Assembly (NCBI RefSeq): GCF_047511655.1
Contig: NC_133389.1
Span: forward strand, 158,239,973 to 158,303,972
DNA: 64,000 bases
Direction: 5' to 3'
Source: Castor canadensis
Lineage: Eukaryota > Chordata > Mammalia > Rodentia > Castoridae
The notes under the pieces are model-generated. The model did no database searches. It was not told where the DNA came from and worked only from the letters and a program-made list of their open reading frames with translations. The translations under genes and the position numbers were made by a program. The stretch's first letter is position 1. Each line of letters starts with the position of its first letter. Below, in pieces: positions 27,071 through 40,200 of this stretch.

Positions 27071-28404
27071 CCTTTCTTCACTGATAGGTGAAGATGATAG
27101 GTAGGCTTTACCTACCTATCAAATCATAGTTTTTAAAAAATAAATAAATAAAACAAAAACCACACTTTACTATGTTAAAATCATTAGAGAAAATCATGTA
27201 TTTTGGTGCCTCATATTTCCTAATCAATAAAATGAGGATAATGAGGAATGTAAAACTATCTGCGTCTGACAGCTAATAAATGCTACTTTCCTTTCCTTTC
27301 TTTTCTTAATTTAGATGAAATGTATTTGAGATTAATAGTTGACTATATAGATTTACTAAATATACTAATATAATCTCTCTACTATTGTGATTGGTTTTAT
27401 TCACTGAGTCACTGTCGATAAATAACAAAATAATAGAAAAATAACTTAGAACAAAAAATCTTGGTTATCTGAATTCCAAATCCCAGACACCAAGTAGTTC
27501 AGGGTTGGGTAAATGACTAGGTCTGACCCATTATGAGAAGAGCTTGAAAGCTAATAGTTGAAATTTTGGGGGAACTGAATTTTATTTCTATTTCCCATTC
27601 CATATGAAAGGTTGCACATAGCTCTGGGGTCTACACCAAACCAATAATAACTTTTTTTCTTAGTAATTTTGGATTGAATTTTCTGCTTCTTGTAATTAAA
27701 AGCACTTCAATTCATATAAGACTTTCTTTACCTTATTACCTTTATAGGGCTCTGTGGCTTCATTTTGTTGAAGACAATTGTACTTTCACAGTTGAATGCA
27801 CCACAGGTAGTTTAGACTTCATTCTCAGCGATTTTCTATGGCATAAAGGGAATAAAAAGTGACTTTTTCTTTAACAGATAAATATCCATAAAGAACCTTT
27901 TAACATTTTTCAGGATATTTTTCCTCAAAGGTTTGTCATGCCTGTTTATGAAAGGAATGGGGGTGACAGGGATGAAAATGTATGGGGAAAGGAATGTTCA
28001 AGTCTAAAACAAACTAAATCCTATTTGAAGTTAACAAACTGCACTTTAGTTAGTAGATGTGAAGCACTTTGGGCAGTAAGTTATTTGTCTGGAATCTCTC
28101 TGGCATCTACTGAAAATAAGGAAAGCGTAATAAGCTGCACAGTTTTTATTTTCTGACAATACCACACTGATTCATTTATTTCCAGAAGTAAACTGTTGCT
28201 TAGATTGAAACCCCAGTTTAAATTTACAATGGAAAGTTTTGTTCACAAATGAAGAAATTTTGTACTATAGAATATGTAGTGAGAAGAAGACTTTTGGGGA
28301 AGAAATCGATGCTTTCTTTAATCAAATTAAATCAACTATGTCAGGAATTATGGGAAAATAGAGTAACTGTCACAGCTTAACAATAAAAAAAGACAAATAA
28401 TTGG

Positions 28405-29095
28405 ATTTAAACTTGGGAAAATTATCTGAATGGATATTTCTCCAATAACATACAAATGGCCAATGAACACACAAAAAGATACTTAACATTATTCACCATT
28501 AGCCAATACTGTCATGAAATACCATTTCATACCTGCCAGAGTGCCTATATTAAAACAGATAATAAAAAGTGTGGGAGAAAATAAAGAGAAACTGGAACCT
28601 GGTACACTGCTGATAGAAATGCAAAAGTGGTACAGCCACCCTGGGAAACAGTGTGGCACTTCCTCAGTTAAACATATGCTTACTACTTTATCCAGTAATT
28701 CTTTTGTTAGACATTTGCCCAAATGAAATTAAAACAGATGTCTATACAAAAACTTGAAAATACCCATAGCAGCATTACTCACAATAGTCAAAGTTAGAGA
28801 CAACCCAAATATCCATCAGATCATGAATTAATAAAACAAACCCGACATATGAATAGAATAGATAGTCAATAGAAAGAAAAAAAGTAGATACATGCTACAC
28901 CATGGATGAACTTTAAAAACATTATGATATATGTAAAAAGTCAGTCATAGGGACAGTATTGTATGATTCTGTTACTATGGAATGTCCACAACAAGCAAAT
29001 CTATAGAGACAGAAAATAGACTATGGCTGTCTAGTGGTAGGGTGGATGGAGAGTTCGGGTGTCATGAGTATTACACTTTAATAAAGCTGTCAAAC
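28405..29095 (+). mobile_element. Old L1 3' fragment (plus strand)
   Basis: The sequence parallels L1 ORF2 ends: 'tggatatttctcc', 'aaatggccaatgaacacac', 'ataccatttcatacctgcc', then 'catagcagcattactcacaatagtc' and the 'tggatgaacttt' region. It is strongly decayed. Confidence 0.75.
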
Positions 29096-30273
29096 AAAAA
29101 CACAGAATGCTTTGGGGTATATAGCTCACAGTGCTACAGATAAAACAATCTTAGGATTTTTAAGGCTAATTTTTGTTATTAGTAATTTTTTCTAATTTCT
29201 TGTGCTACAATATAGGTTCTTGTGTTTAATCTTTAGTAGTGAGGTTGATAAAGTGATCATGTTTTCTAAACATATGGATATGCAGAATACATGGATGTTT
29301 TCCCCCAAAGTCCTAACTAAAGCCAGCAATGGAAATGGTGCTAAAAAGCAAAAAGAAAAAAAATAAGTAGGGATGCACCATTAAGATACAAACATATGAA
29401 TTTTGACCTCATTCTTATGGAAAATGCAGAACAAATTTTTTCTCACCTCAAATTGTGCTGTTTTTAAGTCCTGTTTCTTGTTCTTCATTGCAAAAGTGGT
29501 ATCTTAGGGAGAAGACACAATTTGTTAGTTGACTCAATTTTCCCCTAATCTCATACCCACTGATTTCAGAATTATATTTTGATGCTCAGTGAATTATTGG
29601 GATAAAGAAATGGCAGTGGGAAATAAAGAACAGAATGCTCTGAAACAGCCCAGGAGGAGCTGAAGGCTATATTCTTTTCAGTGGTCCATATACTCACATT
29701 GCAATTGGTTCTGTCCTTTTACATAGCTGAAATTCGATGAATTCTGCAGAGGAAATGGAATATTCTCTAGTTGAAAGAGAAAAAGGAAGACAGATGTTTT
29801 CCTAAAAGGGTTTTCTGCTTGTTCTTCTTATGTTTAACTTCTTATTTTTCTTGTTCCTACTTACATTTGTCCTGTCTGATTGCCTCTGAAAAGCTCTGAT
29901 CTGTTTCAGACTTGCAGCCCCTTCAGCATCTAGGAGAGTGCCTTCCACACAGGAGATATGCAAAAATGGTGGTGTGCAAGGTGTCTCCCTTTTCTATTAT
30001 GCAGTAACTTTTTATTCCTCTGCTTTTACCTTATCAGCTCTTAAAATTCTCAACCTTCCCAGACTTAAAACTTTGTCTTTCTCATTTCTTTCCACAAAGT
30101 GAATTACATTTCTACTAATAAGAGTCCACATTTGTTTTTGAATCATGATTGTCAATTTTGTAGATGCTGAAGTCACATGCTGGGACAGATGACAGGAGAG
30201 AACAGATCAGACAACCGAGCTAGAGAGAAAAATAAAGTGTATCAATGGCACATAACAAAGCTACTTCTCCCCC
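29096..30273. other. Gene-free interval
   Basis: I see no coding signal. A possible MIR/L2-like scrap near 29930 is too weak to claim. Confidence 0.5.
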
Positions 30274-30310
30274 CTTCTTCTCTTTCTTCTTCTTCTTCTC
30301 CTTCTTCTTT
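30274..30310. repeat. TTC microsatellite
   Basis: Imperfect run of TTC units interrupted by TCTCC. Confidence 0.8.
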
Positions 30311-30412
30311 GACAGGATCTTGCTAAAAAGCCCAGGCTAGCCTTGAATTCAAAATTCTCCTGCCTCAGCCTCCTAAGCGCTAGAATTAGAGGATGTTCTT
30401 CCTGGCCTGGAA
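30311..30412 (-). repeat. 7SL/B1-like SINE fragment
   Basis: 'gacaggatcttgctaaaaag', 'ccaggctagccttgaattc' and 'cctgcctcagcctcctaag' are the reverse-strand landmarks of 7SL-derived SINEs. Confidence 0.65.
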
Positions 30413-31465
30413 TAACAAACTTTTTTGCAGCACAGATTTTTGGACAAACTAAATAGTTTGTGAAAAAAAAGTCATATTTTTTCATTTTTAACTTTTCTTT
30501 TAAAACTGAATTTTTCTCTTGTTTTCATAGTGTACGTGCTTTTCTTTAGAATTAACAGCTTTACTTCAATTTTGGAAATAAAATACTGATCTATTTGAAA
30601 ACTGATTTTTGATGATGTGCCTAACAGTAAAAAATTGTTCTTCTAGGAAATTGTTATGTGCGTTTAATGCATTCAAATACCTGTCAATGTTTTGAGCTAT
30701 TCCCCTTGTTACCACATCTAAGATGTGCTTTACCCTTCAGGGTGCCTGATCTTGTTGCTTTCTCCTTCAAAATCTGGTTTTCAACTCATATTCCTTACAA
30801 AGGTTTTCAAACTGACCATTGTTAACTTTTTAAAAAGTCTACTTTTGGCTTCTAACTTCATATTCCTTCTGTGTGGGATGTATGTTTATGTGTATGGTAA
30901 TCAGTAATTAGCTCCTTAAGGAAGTGAGCATATGTGTTTCAACACTTAATTTTTTGTAGAAATTTTATTCATGGAAACTACTCTTCAAGGGTACTGTATA
31001 ATATGTCTGATTTCTTTAGCTTCTTTTACACAATGACTAATATTCATGTTCATTTTTGTAGAAAGTCATTTATTTTCTTACCATTAATCAATTGATACAG
31101 TATCTCTTGTTTTTACCAAAAAAATAAATATCTATTTCAGCACTACTATCTTGAAAATTAGAAGATTATGAAAGGTTAGTAATTTTCACTAAATAACAGT
31201 ACGTGGTAGAATTAGGATTTTGTTTTAGAACTGTTTTATGGCAAAGATCTTTCTTAATCAGCATGAGATACTATAACCTCAAAGAAACACAGGGGTATGG
31301 CTCAAGTAATAAAATTGCTTGCCCAAAATGGGAGAGTTCTATTCATTTGAGTTTAAAGCAATTATTGGTAGATTCTTATGATGCCATTGTCAATAGATTT
31401 CTGTCAGTTTGCTGATGTTTGGCTCCTCTTTTTCTCACTTGCTGTCTTATTTTTTCATTTTTTTT
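30413..31465. other. Gene-free interval
   Basis: A/T-rich, with only short unsupported open frames. Confidence 0.5.
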
Positions 31466-31469
31466 TTTC

Positions 31470-31806
31470 TTTTTGGTGGTACTAGAGTTTGACTTCAAGA
31501 CCTCACAATGGCTAGAGAAGCAAGCACTCATTCTACCACATGAGCCACGCTCTCAGACCTTTTTACTTTAGTTATTTTTTCAGATAGGCTTTCACTTTTG
31601 CAGAGGGCTGACTCTGTGCTGCAATCCTGCTACTATGCCTCCTGCAGAGCTAGAATTAGAAGTGTGTACTACAATACCTGACTTATTTGTTGAGATGGGA
31701 ATCTTGCTAATTTTTTGCCTGGGCTGGCCTCAAAGTGTGATCCCCCTGATCTCTACCTCTGGAGTAGCTGAACTTGCAGGAGTGGGCCACTGTACCTGGC
31801 CCATAA
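31470..31806 (-). repeat. Composite tRNA + 7SL-like SINE (minus strand)
   Basis: A tRNA-related head ('tttggtggtactagagtttg ... ccacatgagccac') is followed by a longer body with 'gcctgggctggcctcaaag' and 'ctgaacttgcaggagtggg'. The same head-plus-body layout occurs at 60105-60410. Confidence 0.65.
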
Positions 31807-31816
31807 ATATATTTTT

Positions 31817-31900
31817 TTCCTTTGGTGGTACTGGGGTTTGAACTTAGGGACTTGTACTTGCTAAGCAAGCACTCTACCACTTGAGCCACACTTCCAGTTC
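31817..31900 (-). repeat. tRNA-derived SINE (minus strand)
   Basis: 'tttggtggtactggggtttg ... ctaagcaagcactctaccacttgagccac' is the reverse of a tRNA SINE head. It directly follows the composite SINE in the same orientation. Confidence 0.75.
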
Positions 31901-32129
31901 TTCATTTTATCATTTTCTCTAGTGATTTGCTTTGGTTTTTGTCTTTTATCAGTTCAGCAACTATTATATGGATTTCCTTTGCAATTATCCCAAGGCTTTC
32001 ATAAAATATTTTGTAACTGTAATGTCTATTTTAAGTTGACAAACCTTGACTTCAATAACATGAAAATTCAACATTAACTTTTCCCATTCACCTGCTTTGT
32101 CTTCTTGTGGTCACAGTCTCTTTTAATAT

Positions 32130-32950
32130 TGTGTACTCATTAACCACATGTGCATACATTGTTTGGGTCATTTCTCCATCCTGCCCCCCACTCTCACTGT
32201 CTTCCCCCTATCCCTTTGCTTCTAGGCAGAACCTGTTCTGCCCTTATCTCTAACTTTGTTGAAGAGAAGACATAAACATAATAAGAAAAAGCATTTTTGC
32301 TAGGTGAATTAAGGATAGCTATACAGATTCCCAGCATTGCTTCCATATACAAATGTGTTGCAACCCAAGTTGATTCATCTCTAACTGATCTTTACACTGG
32401 TTCCTGATCCCCTTCTCCTGTTGACCTCTGTCGCTTTAAGGTTTCTGTATTAATTCCTCTGGAGTGGGGACATCAAACACTTTCATGTTTTGGGTTATAG
32501 CTATTCTTAATGTTTTGGCTTTTTACTTTTCTATTAGTGTTAAAAATTACTTGTTCACCACCATTATAGTATTACAATATTCTATTCTTGAGTATATATG
32601 TGTACCCATGAGATTTATCTTTTTATAAGCTTTCTCACTGCTGTTTAGTATGTTTTTATTTCAATTTGAAGAATTTCATTAAGTGTTTCTTGTAAATCAC
32701 ATATAGTGCTGAGAAACCCCCTGCCATTGCTTGTGTAGGAAAAAACTTACCACTTTTTCATGTTAAAAGGCATTTCTGTGAGGTATAGAATTCCTGCTTG
32801 GCAGGTTTTTATTTTCTTTCAGAACTTTGAATATATCAGCCAACTCTCTCCTGACCTGCAAGTTTCTTCTGAGATATCTGTTGATAATTGTATGAGGATT
32901 CCCTTAAATATTATTTATTGCTTTTCTCTTGCTGCTTTCAAAATTCTTTC
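32130..32950 (-). mobile_element. L1 fragments (minus strand): 3' UTR piece and ORF1 piece
   Basis: About 32130-32480 matches the L1 3' UTR seen at 52770-53100 (for example 'gtttgggtcatttctccatcctgcc' style wording and 'gttcctgatccccttctcctgttg'). About 32500-32950 resembles an older L1 ORF1 region on the minus strand ('tctctcctgacctgcaagtttcttctgag'). The latter appears to resume at about 34285. Confidence 0.6.
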
Positions 32951-32954
32951 TGTA

Positions 32955-33045
32955 TGTGCTGGAAGTATGGTTCAACCAGTAGAGAATCTGCCTATAAAGT
33001 ACAAAGCTCTGAGTTCAAACCCAAGTACTGACAAAAAAAATCCTT
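32955..33045 (+). repeat. tRNA-derived SINE (plus strand)
   Basis: 'ggttcaaccagtagagaatctgc ... gagttcaaacccaagtactg' followed by an A-run matches the plus-strand form of the local tRNA SINE. It interrupts the older L1. Confidence 0.75.
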
Positions 33046-33059
33046 GTGAAGAGAAACCA

Positions 33060-34085
33060 CAGAATGGTGGAAATAATTGCAAATCATGCACTCTATGAGG
33101 GGTTAGCATCTGAACTATATAAGGAACTAGAACAACTCAACAGCAAGTAAACAAATAACCTGATTTAAAAATGGAAAAAGACCTGAATAGACATTTCTCA
33201 AAAGAAAACACACACAAATAGGCAATAGTTACATGCAAAAATGCTCAACATCAATAATCGTTAGGGAAATGCATATTAAAACCATAATGAGGTATCATCT
33301 TACACCTGTTAGAATGGGTTTATCAAAATGATGAAAGATAACAAGTGTTGTGAGAATATGGAAAAGAGGGAACACTTGTACATTGTTGGTGGGGATGGAA
33401 AGTGGTATAGCCATTATGGAAAACAGTATGTTAGTGCCTCAAAAAACTAAGAATTGTACTACTAATTGATTCACTAATCTCACTTCTGAATATATAACCA
33501 AAGGAACTGATATCAATATGTTAAAGGGATGTCTATATTTCCATGTTTCTTGCAGCATTATTCACAATAACCAAAATATAGAATCAACAAAAGTGTCCAT
33601 CAACAGATGAATGGATAAAGGAAAAGTGTTATGCAGTGGAATATTATTCTCCCTTTAAAATGTGAACATCTTGTCATTTGTGACAACATGGATTAATTTG
33701 GAGGACATTAAGTAAGTTCAACCAGGCATAGAAAGGTAGGCATTGTATAAGCTCAGTTATCTATGGAATCAAAAAAGTAGAACACATGGATATAGAAAGT
33801 ATCCATGGATATATAGAATATATGAATATAGAAAGCATGATGGTTACCAAAGCTAGAAGGTTGAGGATGAGCAGCTGCTGATCCAAGGATACATACAAAG
33901 CTTCAGGTAGATACGAAAAATAAGTTTTGAGGTTTATTGCTCATCAGGGGAATCAATGGTAATGTATTATACATGTCAAAATAACTGACAGTGAATTTTA
34001 AAAGTCTCACCAGAAAAAAATAATACATGAGACACTGAATGTTCTTTAGCTTGTTTTATATCATTCCATACTGTATGATTGTATC
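33060..34085 (+). mobile_element. L1 3' fragment (plus strand)
   Basis: Late ORF2 and 3' UTR wording: 'atggaaaaagacctgaatag', 'ctcaaaagaaaacac', 'gaggtatcatcttacacctg', 'gcagcattattcacaataac', 'acagatgaatggataaagg'. All frames are broken. It lies inside the older minus-strand L1. Confidence 0.8.
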
Positions 34086-34119
34086 AAAACATATTGCATC
34101 TTTTAAATGTATCCAAAAG

Positions 34120-34215
34120 CAGGTGAGTTGGTGCACACCTATGACCAAGCGCTTGGGAGGTGGAGGAAGGTGGATCATGGGTTTGAGGTAAGCTGGGGCT
34201 ACAAAGTGAATTACA
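34120..34215 (+). repeat. 7SL-like SINE fragment
   Basis: 'gcaggtgagttggtgcacacc', 'caagcgcttgggaggtggagg' and 'gaggtaagctggggctac' resemble a decayed B1/Alu-type SINE. Confidence 0.55.
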
Positions 34216-34284
34216 ACAAACCCAAAAGAGTATATACAATCATTTTGTCAATCAAACATAATGCTACTACTAAAAATAGCTTTA

Positions 34285-34430
34285 AAATTGTCTCTTTGAT
34301 CTCAATTTTGATAATTTGATTATAATATGTCTTTGTTTCTTTGGTTGTTTCCATTTGAGTATTTTTGAAGTTTGTGAATGTAGACATGGACTTCCCGTCC
34401 ATGATTTGAGATACTTTTACTCATCCACTT
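34285..34430 (-). mobile_element. Resumed old L1 ORF1 piece (minus strand)
   Basis: 'gataatttgattataatatg' followed by 'ttggttgtttccatttgag' continues the minus-strand L1 ORF1-type sequence that breaks off at about 32950. Confidence 0.5.
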
Positions 34431-34445
34431 TTTACAAACACTTTG

Positions 34446-34575
34446 CTGAAGTTAGGAATAGAGGTGCATGTCTGCAATCTCAGTACTCAGGAAGCCAAGA
34501 CAGGAGGATCTCAGGTGTGAGGCCAGCCTTGGGCTAGCTACATAGCAAAGTTTTCTAAAAAAAAAAAAAAAAAGT
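34446..34575 (+). repeat. B1-like SINE with A tail
   Basis: 'gaggtgcatgtctgcaatctcagtactcaggaagc', 'ggaggatctcaggtgtgagg', 'gctacatagcaaag', then a long A-run. Confidence 0.7.
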
Positions 34576-35159
34576 TGTTGCATACAGAAACTCCCTAACT
34601 TACAAAGGTTTGACTTCCTTTTTTTTTTCTTTATGCTGCTGCCAAACTGATATGCTTATTTGAGTTTCTTATTTTGATGTTTTCCTAGACTGAACATTTG
34701 TGGTATGATACTTATGAGGCCAAGCAGTACAACAGCAAGTCACAGCTCCTACTCAGTCAGGGTAAAATCAGCTGATTTTGTACCATGAACTATACTGTCC
34801 ACATATTTTGATGTTTTTAAATGTCTGGACTAATATTTAATAGATTACGTGAGAGGATCCAAGATGGTGACTGGGACACAGCCACAGATCGTGTGAGCTC
34901 CATGATACAGGGACTTTGCTGAGAGACTGGAGACACACTTGGCTGAGGCAAAGCACAAGGCAGAGCTGAAACACCAGCACTCTGAACCCCCAGTTTGTGG
35001 AAGGCTTCTGCACGCCATGATATGCTAAAAGAATAGCCACGCTGCACACCAAGCCCTGCCCAGTAAGCCCCGGAGTCGCTGCTCTCAGGCCATGGTATCT
35101 CGGATCCTCCAGCCCTGCTCCTTAGCCCTGCCAGAGCCACACTCCCCCAACCTCCCACC

Positions 35160-35640
35160 CCTCAGACCTGCAGGATCTCTGCTGTACCAAGCCTTTAAGG
35201 CCTGCCAAGCCGGGGACCCACAGACATTTGCCATCTCCACTGGGCAGCACCCTCAGGCCTGCACAAGCCTGCACGATCTCTGCTTTGCCGGTCCACACCC
35301 CTCAGGCCTGCCAAGCCAGCGTCCACACACGCACAATCTCCACTGGGTGGGCCACCCCCCCCCCCCCCCAGGCCAGCACAGACCTGCACAATATCTACTC
35401 CGTTGGGCCAGGCCCCTCAGGCCTGCACAGGCCTGCATGATCTCTGCTCTGCCAGCCTGTGCCCCTCAGGCCTGCCAAGCCCAGGATCCACTAGCATTCA
35501 CGATCTCCACCGGGCCACACCCCTCAGGCCTACACAAGCCTGCACGATCTCCCCCGGGACCATGCCCCTAAAGCCTGCTAAGTCAGCAATCCAGACACAC
35601 ACGATCCCCACTCTGCTGGCCCGTGCCCTTCAGGTACACC
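35160..35640 (+). repeat. Repeated G/C-rich units in L1 5' UTR
   Basis: 'cctcaggcctgc' or close variants recur at about 35251, 35300, 35366, 35415, 35464, 35522, 35567 and 35628, giving units of about 45-65 bp. Some units contain 'gcacgatctc', others 'ccaagcc'. Such arrays act as promoters in some rodent L1 families. That role is inferred here. Confidence 0.75.
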
Positions 35641-36149
35641 AGGCTCACTCTCCAAAGGCCCTCTAGATTGGCTCAACAAAAGGCCTCCACCCGCAGTCCT
35701 GTGGGATGCCACCCACCTGCTACCCGCTACAGGAGGACTACAAACCTGCCTAAGAGACACACACAGACAGGTCTGGATGCTAAAGGAGTAACATCAGAAG
35801 AACTAAGACTGCAATTCTACTGTTCCAGACCTGGTGATTTTTTTTTCCCCTTCTTTAAGGGATTTGCTGCCTGGTTTGCTGTTTGATCACCCACTGTCTC
35901 TCCCATTTTTTTGTTTTTTGTTTTGTTTTCTTTTCTTTTCCTCTCTTCTCTCTTCCTTTTATCTTTCCATCTCTTTCTCTTTTTTATCCTTCTCTCTTGA
36001 TTTTGTTAGTATTAATGTTGTAACCCAGCTAATATTAAATTACACATAGACCAGGGATAGAATTGGTACCTAGTGGAAATATGGGAAGAAGAAAAAGGGA
36101 GAGAAACCATTCTTCCTCCCCAAATAAAGTAGTACAGGATTTAGAGTGA

Positions 36150-37200
36150 AATGAAGAAAACAGATACCCAGATACAGACTCCAACAAAACCAAGATAAAC
36201 TATACCAAGGAACCCAACGAAGCCCACAAGAACACTCTGAAAGAAGAAATCCTACAAGTAACTAATAAGAATTTCATGGAGATGTTACTACACGTAGTCA
36301 ACCAAAATGTACAGGAGGCACTCAAGAAATTCTAAGACAAAAAAAATTAAAGAATATGAGAAAGCACAGAAACAAACAAGCGAAATCATAGAAACCCTAA
36401 ATAAAACCAAACTGAAACAGAGATCACTATAAACAGAGAGATAAACTAACTAAAGGCAAAACTTGACAATATTAAAGACGAAGTAATCTATGATATGGAA
36501 AACCTCAGGAAAAAGAATGAAACAGAAATACAAAACAAAATGGAAGGCCATTCCAGCAGAATAGAACAAACAGAAGACAGAAACTCAGAACTTGAAGATG
36601 AACTGGCAATTAAAGGAAAAATTGAAGAACTATTATTTAAACAACTCAAGATCTATGAAAACAAAATGCAAGAATTCACTGACTCCATCAAAAAACCAAA
36701 CCTGAGTATCATGGGCATTGAAGAAGGAGAAGAGAAATGCATAATATATTCAACAAAATAATAACCGAAAAATTCCCAAATCTAGAGAAAACTATGCCCA
36801 TTCAGGTACAGGAAGCCTTCAGAACACCAAATAGACCAAACCAAAATAGAACTGCCTCATGATATATTATCATTAAAACAAAAAGTACAGAGACTAGAGA
36901 AAGAATATTGAAGGCTGTAAGAGAGAAAAAGCAAATAACATACAAAGGTAAACCCATCAAAATTACAGCAGACTTCTCAACAGAAACATTAAAAACAAGA
37001 AGAGCATGGAGTGAGGTCTTCCAAGCACTGAATGAAAATAACTTCAACCCTAGGATACTCTACCCAGCAAAACTATCATTCAAAATAGATGGAACAATAA
37101 AAGTCTTCCATGACAACCAGAAGCTAAAACAATATATGACCATCTTCAAGGAATTCTGCATACAGAAAGTGAAAGCAAACAAAACCATGAAAGGGTAGGC
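36150..37200 (+). pseudogene. L1 ORF1 remnant
   Basis: Coiled-coil and RNA-binding pieces survive in separate frames: a stretch reading KNETEIQNKMEGHSSRIEQT (36495-36761 frame) and one reading VREKKQITYKGKPIKITADF (36908-37198 frame). Stops and frame changes lie between them. Confidence 0.8.
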
Positions 37201-37299
37201 AGCACCAAACAACAGGAGAAGAAAAGGCAAGAAAGCAGAGAGTAACACTGATTCAGCTGCACACAATCAAACCCTTAATCAACAAAGACAACTACATGA

Positions 37300-40200
37300 C
37301 AGGGATCACCATGTACTTATCAATACTAACACTGAATGTTAATGGACTAAATTCCCCCATCAAAAGACACCAATTGGCAAACTGGATTAAAAAGGAAGAT
37401 GCAACAATCTGCTGCCTACAGGAGACCCACCTCATCAACAGAAACAAGCACTGGCTGAGAGTGAAAGCCTGGAAGAAGATTTATTAAGCCAGTGGCCCCC
37501 CAAAACAAGAAGGGGTAGCAATAATTATCTCAGACAAAGTAGACTTCAAACCTACATTGACAAATGAAATAATGAAGGACACTCCATACTAATAAAAGGG
37601 GAAATATACCAAAAGGAAATAACAATTATCAACCTATATGCACCTAATGTCAATGCACCCAATTTCATCAATCATACTCTGAAGGACCTAAAAGCATATA
37701 TAGACTCCAATACAGTGGTAGTGGGAGACTTTAATATCCCCCTACTACCAATAGATAGGTAATCCAAACAAAAAATCAATAAAGAAATCCTAGAACTAAA
37801 TCACACCATAGATCAAAGGGACCTAGCTGATGTCTACAGAATATTTCATCCAACTTCTGCACAATATGCATTCTTCTCAGCAGCCCATGGAACCTTCTCC
37901 AAAACTGATCATATCCTAGGGCACAAAGCAAGGCTCAGCAAATATAAGAAAATAGATAGAATCCCATGCATTCTATCTGATCACAATGCATTAAAACTAA
38001 AACTCAAGAACAAAAACAACACTAAAAAACATGAAAACAACTGGAGGCTGAACAACACATTGCTCAGTGATGAATGGGTCATTGATGATATAAAAGAGGA
38101 AATTAAAAGGTTCCTGGAAGTTAATGAAAATGAAGACACGACCTACCAGAACCTATGTGACACAGCAAAGGCAATCCTAAGAGGAAAGTTTATAGCCATG
38201 AGTGCATATATTAAAAGGACAGGAAGATTTCAAATCAATGGCCTAATACTACAGCTCAAACTCCTAGAAAAACAAACAAGCAAATTAAAAAAAAAGCAGA
38301 AGGAAAGAAATAATTAAAATAAAGGCTGAAATCAATGAAATAAACACACACACACAAAAAAAACCATACAAAGAATAAATGAAACAAAAAGCTGATTCTT
38401 TGAAGAAATAAATAAGATTGACAACCCCTGGCAAACCTGAGGAGAGAAAAAACCCAAATCAGTAAAATCAGAAATGCAAAAAGGGAGATAACAACAAACA
38501 CCACAGAAATCCAGGAAATTATCAGAGACTACTTTGAGAGCCTATACGCTAATAAATTTGAAAATCTTGAACAAATGGACAGATTTCTAGAAATTTACAA
38601 CCACCCAAAACTGAACCTAGAGGATATTAATCACCTGAATAGATCTATAACACAAAAAGAAATTGAAGCAGCAATAGTCTCCCAAGAAAGAAAAGTCCAG
38701 GACCTGATGGATTCACAGCTGAATTCCATCAGACGTTTAAAGAACTAGTACCAACTCTCCTTAAACTGTTCCACGAAATAGAAAGGGAAGGAACACTGCC
38801 TAACTAATTTTATGAGCCAGTATTACTCTCATCCCAAAACCAGACAAAGATACCTCCAAAAAGAAGAACTACAGGCCAATTTCCTTAATGAATATTGATG
38901 CAAAAATCCTCAAGAAAATAATGGCAAACCGAACCCAACAACACATCAGAAAGATCATACACCATTGCCAAGTCTGTTTCATCCCAGGGATGCAGGGGTG
39001 GTTCAACATATTCAAATCTATGAATGTAATACAGCACATCAATAGAAGCAAAGACAAAAACCACTTGATCATCTCAGTAGATGCAGAAAAAGCCTTCAAC
39101 AAGATTCAACACCACTTCATGACAAAAGCTCTAAGAAAACTTGGAATAGAAAGAATGTACCTCAACAATGTAAAGGCTATATATGACAAACCTATAGCCA
39201 ACATCATACTTAATCTGAAAAACTGAAACCATTCCCCCTAAAATCAGGAATGAGAAAAGGGTACCCACTATCATTTCTAGCCAGAGCAATTAGGTTAGAA
39301 GAAGAAATAAAAGGAATACAAATAGGTAAAGAAACTGTCAAAATATCCTTATTTGCAGATGATATGATCCTATACCTTAAAGACCCAAAAAAACTCTACC
39401 CAAAACCTCTTAGACACCATAAACAGCTACAGTAAGGTTGCAGGATACAAAATCAATTTACAAAAATCATTATCTTTTCTATACACCAACAACAAACTGA
39501 GAAGGAATATATGGAAACAATTCCATTCACAATAGCCTCAAAAAAAAAATCAAATACCTAGTAGTAAATTTAACAAAGGATATGAATGACCTCTACAAGG
39601 AGAATTACAAACTCCTGAAGAAAGAGATCAAGGAAGACTACAGAAGATAGAAAGATCTCCCGTGCTCATGGATCAGTAGAATCAACCTAGTAAAAATAGG
39701 TGTACTACCAAAAGCAATCTATATGTTTAATGCAATTCCCATCAAAATCCCAATGACTTTCATCACTGAGATTGAAAAATCTACCTTAAAGTTCATTTGG
39801 AAACAGAAGAGACAACGAATAGCCAAGGTAATACTCAGCACAAAGAGCAATGCTGGAGGTATCACAATACCTGACTTCAAACTATATTACAAAGCAATAG
39901 CAATAAAAACAGCATGGTACTGGCACAAAAACAGACATGAAGACCAATGGAACAGAATATGAATCTGGATATGAACCCGGATATGAATCCACACAACTAT
40001 AACAAAGGTGCCAAAAATATACAATGGAGAAAAGATAGCCTCTTCAACAAATGTTGCTGGGAAAAGTGGTTACCCATCTGCAAGAAACTGAAACTAGATC
40101 CATGTCTATCACCCTGTACTAGTATCACCTCAAAATGGATTAAGGACTTTAATATCAGACCTGAAACTCTGAAGTTACTACAGGAAGGAGCAGGAAACAC

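Larger units (their letters stand above)
23116..28400. other. Gene-free interval downstream of crystallin
   Basis: No gene is visible. I looked for a second gamma-crystallin, since these genes usually come in a tandem cluster, and found no further exon. Recognisable items are listed separately (a DNA-transposon-like remnant near 24085-24400 and a MIR near 26840). Confidence 0.6.

Noticed and set aside
23116-28400. Second gamma-crystallin gene downstream
   Set aside because: I searched for the exon 2 and exon 3 signatures on both strands and found none.
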